Assembly (NCBI GenBank): GCA_023416515.1
Contig: JAEZHP010000143.1
Coordinates: 1 to 46,939, forward strand
Length of the DNA stretch: 46,939 nt
From: Pseudomonadota bacterium
GTDB lineage: Bacteria > Pseudomonadota > Alphaproteobacteria > Sphingomonadales > Sphingomonadaceae
Direction: 5' to 3'
In this document: piece after piece, positions 41,877 through 46,939 of the stretch
Layout of the letters: every line of letters begins with the position of its first letter
Numbering within the stretch: the first letter of the stretch is position 1
Notes under the pieces: generated by a model
The model's database searches: none
What the model was told of the DNA's origin: nothing
Seen by the model: only the letters and a program-made list of their open reading frames with translations
Translations under genes and position numbers: made by a program

Positions 41877-42346
41877 TGGGCGTTCACCAGCCTCTGTTGA
41901 GCGCGCGCGCGAGTGAGCTGTGGAGTATTCTCGCCAGCGTTCCCGATCCGGAAATTCCGGTCCTCTCGATCACTGATCTCGGCATCGTCCGCGAGGTTGG
42001 CGAGGACCGAGTCGTCCTCACCCCCACCTACACCGGCTGTCCGGCCACGCAGGTGATCGAGCGGATGGTTCGCGAGGCGCTCGACGCCGCCGGCCTCGGG
42101 GGTGTGCGGATCGAGACCACGCTCACGCCGCCCTGGACCACCGATTGGATCAGCCCCGAAGGCCGCGACAAACTGCGCGCCTATGGCATCGCCCCGCCAA
42201 CCGCCCGTGGCGACCGCACCGTCCACTGCCCGCAATGCGGCTCAGGTGAGACAGAGGAGATCAGCCGGTTCGGCTCGACGCCGTGCAAGGCTTTGTGGCG
42301 GTGCCGTTCCTGCGCGGAGCCCTTCGACCTGTTCAAATGCCATTGA
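41876..42346 (+). CDS. paaD: Phenylacetate degradation protein PaaD (Fe-S maturation)
   Basis: 156 residues. The N-terminal MIP18/DUF59 domain holds LASVPDPEIPVLSITDLGIV and TPTYTGCPATQVIERMV with the conserved Cys. The C-terminal zinc-binding domain has HCPQCGSGE and FGSTPCKALWRCRSCAEPFD (four to five cysteines). It is thought to help mature the Fe-S centre of PaaE or the di-iron site. The start ATG at 41876 again overlaps the paaC stop (TGATG); two in-frame GTGs just upstream are less likely. Confidence 0.93.
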   Translation: MGVHQPLLSARASELWSILASVPDPEIPVLSITDLGIVREVGEDRVVLTPTYTGCPATQVIERMVREALDAAGLGGVRIETTLTPPWTTDWISPEGRDKLRAYGIAPPTARGDRTVHCPQCGSGETEEISRFGSTPCKALWRCRSCAEPFDLFKCH

Positions 42347-42353
42347 GCCCCGA

Positions 42354-43430
42354 ATGAGCGTATCGTTTCACACTCTCCGAATTGCCGAAGTCGTGCCTGA
42401 AACGGCGGAGGCAAAGTCGATCCGCTTCGCGGTTCCGGACGAGCTTCGCGACACCTTCGTCTTTGCTCCTGGTCAGCACCTCACCCTCAAGGCCGACATC
42501 GCGGGCGAGGACGTACGCCGCAACTATTCGCTGTGCGTCGCGCCGCAGGACGGCGAGCTCAAGGTGACCGTGAAGCGAATTGCCGGCGGCGTCTTCTCCA
42601 ACTGGGCGAACGACAATCTCGAGGCCGGCCAGGACATCGAGGTGATGCCGCCCCACGGCTCCTTCACCTGGCGGTTCCGGCCCGAGGCGCGCAATCATTA
42701 TGCGGGCTTCGCGGGCGGCTCCGGGATCACGCCGGTCATGTCGCTGCTCAAGACCGCGTTGCTCACCGAGCCCGAAAGCCGTTTCACTCTCTTCTACGGC
42801 AACCGCGACAGCGCCTCGGTGATCTTCCTCGAGGAGCTGAGCCGGCTCAAGAACCGCTTCATGGACCGGCTCCAGGTTCACCATTTCCTCGCCGAGGAAG
42901 CCGAGGATATCGAGTTGTTCAACGGCATCCTCGACCGCACCAAGTGCGACCTCATCCTCGGCTCCCTGATCGAGCCCGAGGAGGTCAGCGCCTTCTTCAT
43001 CTGCGGTCCCGGGCCGATGATGGACGCCGCCGAGGAGGCGTTGAAGGAAGTCGGCGTCCCCGCCGACCGGATCCTCGTCGAGCGCTTCACCGCCGGCCGC
43101 CCGGATGCGGCGGTCGCTGCTCAGATGCAGCAGCTTCAGAGCAAGGCCGAGGGCCTGCAGATGACCGTCACGCTCGACGGCCGCCGCCGCCGCGTGCCAT
43201 TCGACGCCAAGGCCGGCAACATCCTCGACAGCGCCCGCCTCGCCGGAATGCCCGCGCCCTTCGCGTGCAAGGCCGGCGTGTGCGCCACCTGCCGAGCGCG
43301 GGTGCTCACCGGAGAGGTGGAGATGGCTGCCCGCTACGGCCTCAGCGACGATGAGATCGCCGCCGGCTACGTCCTGACCTGCCAGTCCGTGCCAAAGGGC
43401 GAAGGCGTCGAAGTCGACTACGACGCTTGA
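42354..43430 (+). CDS. paaE: Phenylacetyl-CoA epoxidase reductase PaaE
   Basis: 358 residues: a FAD/NAD ferredoxin-reductase part and a C-terminal [2Fe-2S] ferredoxin. FAD site RRNYSLCVAPQDGELKVTVK, NAD site FAGGSGITPVMSLLKTALL, and the plant-type cluster CKAGVCATC...LTCQSVP with four cysteines. It passes electrons from NADPH to PaaA. It starts 7 bp after paaD. It is the last gene of the operon; 34 bp separate it from the convergent beta-lactamase-like gene and the short hairpin-free gap shows no strong terminator. Confidence 0.94.
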   Translation: MSVSFHTLRIAEVVPETAEAKSIRFAVPDELRDTFVFAPGQHLTLKADIAGEDVRRNYSLCVAPQDGELKVTVKRIAGGVFSNWANDNLEAGQDIEVMPPHGSFTWRFRPEARNHYAGFAGGSGITPVMSLLKTALLTEPESRFTLFYGNRDSASVIFLEELSRLKNRFMDRLQVHHFLAEEAEDIELFNGILDRTKCDLILGSLIEPEEVSAFFICGPGPMMDAAEEALKEVGVPADRILVERFTAGRPDAAVAAQMQQLQSKAEGLQMTVTLDGRRRRVPFDAKAGNILDSARLAGMPAPFACKAGVCATCRARVLTGEVEMAARYGLSDDEIAAGYVLTCQSVPKGEGVEVDYDA

Positions 43431-43464
43431 ACTAGATCCTCCGCGACACGGGGAGGAAGAAGCT

Positions 43465-44667
43465 CTACCGCCGCGTGTCGTGATACTGGATGGCGGCCCG
43501 CGTCACGTTGTTCATCAGGGTCATGCGCACGCCAAGCGGCACGCTGACCCGCCCCATCATCACCGCCAGCGCATAGTTGCGGCCGTCGGGGGAAGTGATG
43601 ATGCCGATGTCGTTATAGCCCGCCTGAACCCCGTTGAGTTCCTGGCCGGTGCCGGTCTTGTGGCCGATCGTCCAGCCCGGAGCGAGTCCGCCCGGAAGCC
43701 GGTTGGGGCCGGTGCGGGTCTGGCGAAGGGTCGCGATCATGTGGCTGGTCGAGGCGGGCGAGAGGAGCTCGCCGCGCTGGAGCATTGCGAGGCCCTGGGT
43801 AAGGCCAAGCGGCGACGCGCCGTCGATCGGGTCCTCGATATAATTTTCGAACAGCCTCCGCCGAGTGCTCGCCGGCACCGAGTCGCGCGCGGTGTAGAAG
43901 GCGCGGCCGCGAGACAGAGCCTGGTTCCAGCGAACGCCGGCGATCTGGCTCTGCAGAAGGCGCTCGCCGGGACCGAAGCGGACTCCTTCGATGCCGTGTC
44001 GCGATAGGAACGCGCGAACTGCGTCCGGCCCGCCGGCCTGCCACAGCAGGAAGTCGTTCGCGGTGTTGTCGCTGCGCGTGATCGCGCGGGTCATGAGGTC
44101 GCGGATCGTCGTGGTGAAGCTGCCCGTGCCGACCTCCTGCGCAATCGGCTGGCTGAACAGCGTGAGGTCCTCGCTGGTCAGGGTCACGCGCCGATCGAGG
44201 CTGAGCCGGCCGCGGTCGATCGCGTCGAGGGTCGTCAGCGAGACCCAGAACTTGCTGACGCTCTGCTGCGGGAACAGGCGGGTACCGTTCCACGACGCGA
44301 CGTAGCCAGTTTCGATGTCGCGCACCGCAATTCCGACCTCCCCGGGGAAGCTGCGGCCCAGCTCCTGGATCCGCGCCTCGAGCGCGCTTCGCGCCATCCG
44401 CTCCGTAAGCGGCAGCTGGACCTGCGCGGGGACGGGAGTTGGACGGGCCGAGGGTCGCGCCGGTTGCGCCGCGGGTTGCGTCCGTTGCGGCGCGCGGCTC
44501 TGCGGCGCGCGGACCTGCTGCCCGGCGGCCACCGTCAAGGTGGCGGCCTGAAGGTGAGGGGCCGCCTGCGAATGAATCACCGGTATGGCGACCGCCGCCG
44601 CCGCGACCGATCCCGCCAGCCCGAGTCCGGAAAAGCCGCGCCGAAGCGCCTTCAACCCACGCACCAC
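43465..44667 (-). CDS. Class A beta-lactamase-like serine hydrolase
   Basis: About 400 residues from a GTG at 44667, which has GGGGAGA nine bases upstream; the ORF extends to a GTG at 44691 without a site. An N-terminal basic stretch and hydrophobic segment (residues ~12-33) look like a signal or anchor, then an R/P/Q-rich linker of ~50 residues. The catalytic domain has SVSK (136-139), SDN (199-201), a glutamate in GERLLQ at 235 at exactly the 36-residue spacing expected for Glu166, and KTG (337-339). The Asn usually at 170 is Gln here. True penicillinase, a D,D-peptidase or a non-beta-lactam esterase are all possible. Divergent from the TonB receptor gene. Confidence 0.82.
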   Translation of the reverse strand: MVRGLKALRRGFSGLGLAGSVAAAAVAIPVIHSQAAPHLQAATLTVAAGQQVRAPQSRAPQRTQPAAQPARPSARPTPVPAQVQLPLTERMARSALEARIQELGRSFPGEVGIAVRDIETGYVASWNGTRLFPQQSVSKFWVSLTTLDAIDRGRLSLDRRVTLTSEDLTLFSQPIAQEVGTGSFTTTIRDLMTRAITRSDNTANDFLLWQAGGPDAVRAFLSRHGIEGVRFGPGERLLQSQIAGVRWNQALSRGRAFYTARDSVPASTRRRLFENYIEDPIDGASPLGLTQGLAMLQRGELLSPASTSHMIATLRQTRTGPNRLPGGLAPGWTIGHKTGTGQELNGVQAGYNDIGIITSPDGRNYALAVMMGRVSVPLGVRMTLMNNVTRAAIQYHDTRR

Positions 44668-44708
44668 TTTTGAAATTCTCCCCAGCCGCACGCCTGAAGC
44701 GAACCAAC

Positions 44709-44827
44709 TATGATGCTGATCATAAACGCAGCATGGCTCGTGTCAGCGGGTTCTACGGTGAAGAGGACGAGCCGTTCATCCTGTGCGACCAACTGTTTTA
44801 TGAGGCCAACTCACTATTGATATAGTG
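44709..44827. promoter_or_regulatory. Intergenic region with two 6-4-6 inverted repeats before the TonB receptor gene
   Basis: TATGAT-GCTG-ATCATA (44709-44724) and CACTAT-TGAT-ATAGTG (44812-44827) are perfect 6-bp inverted repeats with 4-base spacers. Both lie in the divergent gap; the first is next to the beta-lactamase-like start, the second about 47 bp before the receptor TTG. Metal or envelope regulators (Fur/Zur type) often use such sites for TonB receptors, but neither matches a Zur consensus I can recall. A 30-codon ORF (44733-44825) lies between them without a ribosome site. Confidence 0.4.
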
Positions 44828-44873
44828 TAACGTGACGGCTACGGCGCAGCCTTCCTCTCCCCGGAGTCGTCCC

Positions 44874-46939
44874 TTGCGTTCCTTCCTTCTCCTATCGTCG
44901 ACCCTCATTGCCTTTCCTGCCGCCGCTCAGGAGGCGCCGCCGGCGGCTCAGGACGAGCCCCCGGCGGCCGATCACGTCCATGAGGAGATCGGCTCGGAGA
45001 TCGTCGTCACTGCGCCCTTCGTCAGCGGCCTTAATATCCTCGCCGGCACCGCGGCCCTGACCGGCAACGATCTCGCCAGGGAGATCCGCCCGCAGCTTGG
45101 CGATACTTTGGCGCGGCTTCCTGGAGTGTCGGCGACGAGCTTTTCGCCGGGCTCGTCGCGGCCGGTACTTCGCGGCTTCCAGGGCGAGCGCGTTCGCGTG
45201 CTGGTCGACGGCATCGGCTCGATCGACGTCTCCAACACCTCGGCTGACCATGCCGTCACCATCGATCCGATTACGGCCGAGCGCATCGAGGTGCTTCACG
45301 GCCCGGCAGTGCTTCTGTTCGGAAGCCAGGCGATCGGCGGCGCGGTCAATATCTTCGACCGCCGGATCCCGCGTACGGTGCCTGACGATATCGTGCATAT
45401 CGACGGGCTCGCCAGCTACGGTTCGGCGGCCAACGAGCGAAGCGTCGGCGCCGGCGTCGATTTCGCGCTGGGCGGCGGAGTGGTCGGCCATGTCGACGGC
45501 AGCTACCGGCGTACCGACGACCTCAAGATCGGCGGGTTCCTGCTGTCGCCGGCGCTTCGCGCCGAGCAGCTCGCGATCGCCGACGAGGAAGAGGCCGAAG
45601 GGCATCTCGACGAGGCAGCCGAGGCGCGCGGCTTCGCCGGACTTCGCGGCATTCTCCTCAACAGTGCGACCGAGACGACCACGGGAGGCGTGGGCGTCGC
45701 CTTGATCCGCGAGGGCGGAAGCCTGGGCTTGTCCGTCAGCCTGTTCGACAGCCGCTACGGGGTGCCGTCGCGCCCGGGCGCCGGTCACCTTCATGAGGAA
45801 GGAAGCGGAGCCGGCGACGAGGATCATGGCGAGGCGCCGGTCACCATCGATCTCCGCCAGATCCGCACCGATCTGCGCGGCGAGGTGAAGCTCGGCGCCG
45901 GCTTCTTCGAGCAGCTTCGAGTGCGCTTCGCGGCGGCCGATTACGAGCATACCGAATTCGAAGGCACCGAGGCAGGCACCCTGTTCGAGACCCAGGGCAT
46001 GGAGGGCCGCGCCGAGCTGGTCCAGCGCGACCGCGGCGGTTGGCGCGGAGTCGTCGGAGGTCAGTTCTTCGTCCGCGATTTCAACGCGATCGGCGCCGAG
46101 GCATTCCTTCCGGCCAATACGACCAGCCAGCTCGGCCTGTTCGCGCTTCAGGAGTTTGAGTTCGGCGCCGCCCAGCTGGAAGGCGCGCTTCGCTACGAGC
46201 ATTCCGACGTCGCTTCGGCGCCGCTCGGCATCGACCGCAGTTTCGACGCCTTCTCGGCCGCGGTCGGCGGCTCCTACGAGATCGCGCCCAGGGTGCGCGC
46301 CGGGATCAACCTGTCGCGCGCCGAGCGCGCGCCCTCGGCCGAAGAGCTGTTCTCGAACGGCCCGCACGTCGCGACTCAGGCGTTCGAGACTGGCGACCCC
46401 AACTTCGACACCGAGAGCAATTTGGGCGGGGAGGCGTATCTGCGCGCGTCGCTGTCCGGCCTCCAGATCAACGGCACGCTCTTCTACAACCGCTTCCACA
46501 ACTACATCTTCGCGGCGGCAACTGGCGCTGAGCAGGACGGTGTCCCCGTCTTCCAATATTTCCAGCGCGACGCGACCTATTGGGGCTTCGAGTTCGGGGC
46601 CAATGCCGAAGTCGCCCGGGTCGCCGACTGGCGCGTCCGGGTCGACGGCGTTGCCGACTATGTTCAGGCGACGATCGCCGATGGTGGCGGACCGGTTCCC
46701 CGGATCCCGCCGCTGCGCGTGCTTGGGGGAGTCGAGGCCGCCAATGCGGTGTTCGAGGGCCGCGTCGAGGCGGAGCATGTCTTCGAGCAGGATCGAATCG
46801 CGGCGTTCGAGACGGCGACCGACGCCTTCACCCTGGTCAACGCGTCGCTTACGATCCGTCCCTTCGGTCGTGAGAACCCCACCGCCCTCATCCTGTCGGC
46901 CAACAACCTGTTCGACGTGGGGGCGCGGCGCCCCCCCGC
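44874..46939 (+). CDS. TonB-dependent receptor, ZnuD-like (3' end cut by window)
   Basis: At least 688 codons, running off the window. A TTG start at 44874 has GGAG at 44862-44865 and gives the signal peptide MRSFLLLSSTLIAFPAAAQ. Plug domain: EIVVTAPFVSGLNILAGTAA, LGDTLARLPGVSATSFSPGS, VLRGFQGERVRVLVDGIGSI, IEVLHGPAVLLFGSQAIGGA. Beta-barrel strands follow, with SNGPHVATQAFETGDPNFDT and LSANNLFDVGARR near the end. Histidine clusters at 34-36 (HVH) and 305-318 (HLHEEGSGAGDEDH) and the overall sequence resemble ZnuD, the zinc-uptake receptor of the outer membrane. Metal specificity is inference. The final bases contain a run of seven Cs and may be low quality. Confidence 0.82.
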   Translation, partial: MRSFLLLSSTLIAFPAAAQEAPPAAQDEPPAADHVHEEIGSEIVVTAPFVSGLNILAGTAALTGNDLAREIRPQLGDTLARLPGVSATSFSPGSSRPVLRGFQGERVRVLVDGIGSIDVSNTSADHAVTIDPITAERIEVLHGPAVLLFGSQAIGGAVNIFDRRIPRTVPDDIVHIDGLASYGSAANERSVGAGVDFALGGGVVGHVDGSYRRTDDLKIGGFLLSPALRAEQLAIADEEEAEGHLDEAAEARGFAGLRGILLNSATETTTGGVGVALIREGGSLGLSVSLFDSRYGVPSRPGAGHLHEEGSGAGDEDHGEAPVTIDLRQIRTDLRGEVKLGAGFFEQLRVRFAAADYEHTEFEGTEAGTLFETQGMEGRAELVQRDRGGWRGVVGGQFFVRDFNAIGAEAFLPANTTSQLGLFALQEFEFGAAQLEGALRYEHSDVASAPLGIDRSFDAFSAAVGGSYEIAPRVRAGINLSRAERAPSAEELFSNGPHVATQAFETGDPNFDTESNLGGEAYLRASLSGLQINGTLFYNRFHNYIFAAATGAEQDGVPVFQYFQRDATYWGFEFGANAEVARVADWRVRVDGVADYVQATIADGGGPVPRIPPLRVLGGVEAANAVFEGRVEAEHVFEQDRIAAFETATDAFTLVNASLTIRPFGRENPTALILSANNLFDVGARRPP

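Noticed and set aside
44733..44825. 30-codon ORF (MARVSGFYGEEDEPFILC...) between the divergent beta-lactamase-like and receptor genes
   Set aside because: No Shine-Dalgarno, short, overlaps the second inverted repeat. Could be real, but conservation is needed before calling it.
44892..46778. 628-codon minus-strand frame opposite the TonB receptor gene
   Set aside because: Arg/Asp-rich shadow with no domain; the plus strand carries plug and barrel motifs and a signal peptide.
46926..46939. Possible frameshift or divergence at the extreme end of the receptor (GGCGCCCCCCCGC)
   Set aside because: The homopolymer C run at the window edge is likely low-quality sequence; not enough is visible to interpret.

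Overview
The window is a GC-rich, gene-dense piece of an alphaproteobacterial chromosome, most likely from a sphingomonad (order Sphingomonadales). The evidence is gene content: a CpdR-type cell-cycle response regulator, the F1-ATPase inhibitor zeta (DUF1476) gene next to bolA and a monothiol glutaredoxin, UrcA and SapC family proteins, an otsB-GH15-otsA trehalose operon, and frequent GTG/TTG starts with ATGA, GTGA or TGATG stop/start overlaps. I see no phage, integrase, transposase, CRISPR array or rRNA. The only tRNA is tRNA-Val(GAC).

Layout. 1-4.9 kb: astD (arginine catabolism), a SelO-like pseudokinase, a YjbR-type protein and a secreted beta-lactamase-fold hydrolase. 5.1-8.7 kb: two glycosyltransferases, an RmlC-like cupin and an alpha/beta hydrolase, a small glycan-related group. 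8.8-13.5 kb: a nitronate monooxygenase-like enzyme, an SH3 protein and a DUF6916-like gene on the plus strand, facing a minus-strand block of three tandem phage-tail-collar paralogues, a Tat-exported DUF6916-like protein and a GNAT acetyltransferase. There are no other phage genes, so this block is the best candidate for an undescribed system. 13.6-17.5 kb: trehalose operon otsB-GH15-otsA. 17.6-19 kb: divergent urcA and a LysR regulator. 19-22.2 kb: the ketoacid CoA-transferase genes scoA and scoB, unusually separated by a phosphatase lipoprotein gene whose N-terminus is written by a palindromic repeat, and by a secreted NTF2-like protein. 22.2-26 kb: an intact epimerase, an epimerase broken by one in-frame TAG, a secreted lactonase-like metallo-beta-lactamase and a quinone oxidoreductase. 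26-31.3 kb: zeta-bolA-grxD, a PAP2 phosphatase, DUF3147-chrA and tgt. 31.3-38.3 kb: a DEAD-box helicase, an FAD dehydrogenase, sapC, a three-stem small-RNA candidate, N-formylglutamate amidohydrolase, cpdR and a second quinone oxidoreductase. 38.3-43.4 kb: tRNA-Val, then thiolase pcaF/paaJ and paaABCDE for phenylacetyl-CoA epoxidation. 43.5-46.9 kb: a class A beta-lactamase-like protein divergent from a ZnuD-like TonB receptor cut by the window end.

How parts connect. PaaABCDE epoxidises phenylacetyl-CoA and the thiolase performs the last thiolysis of that route. The middle steps (PaaG, PaaZ, PaaH, PaaK) are not in this window. ScoAB activates acetoacetate to acetoacetyl-CoA. OtsA and OtsB make trehalose while the GH15 enzyme between them may hydrolyse it. 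All family assignments are from reading protein motifs; no database search was run.
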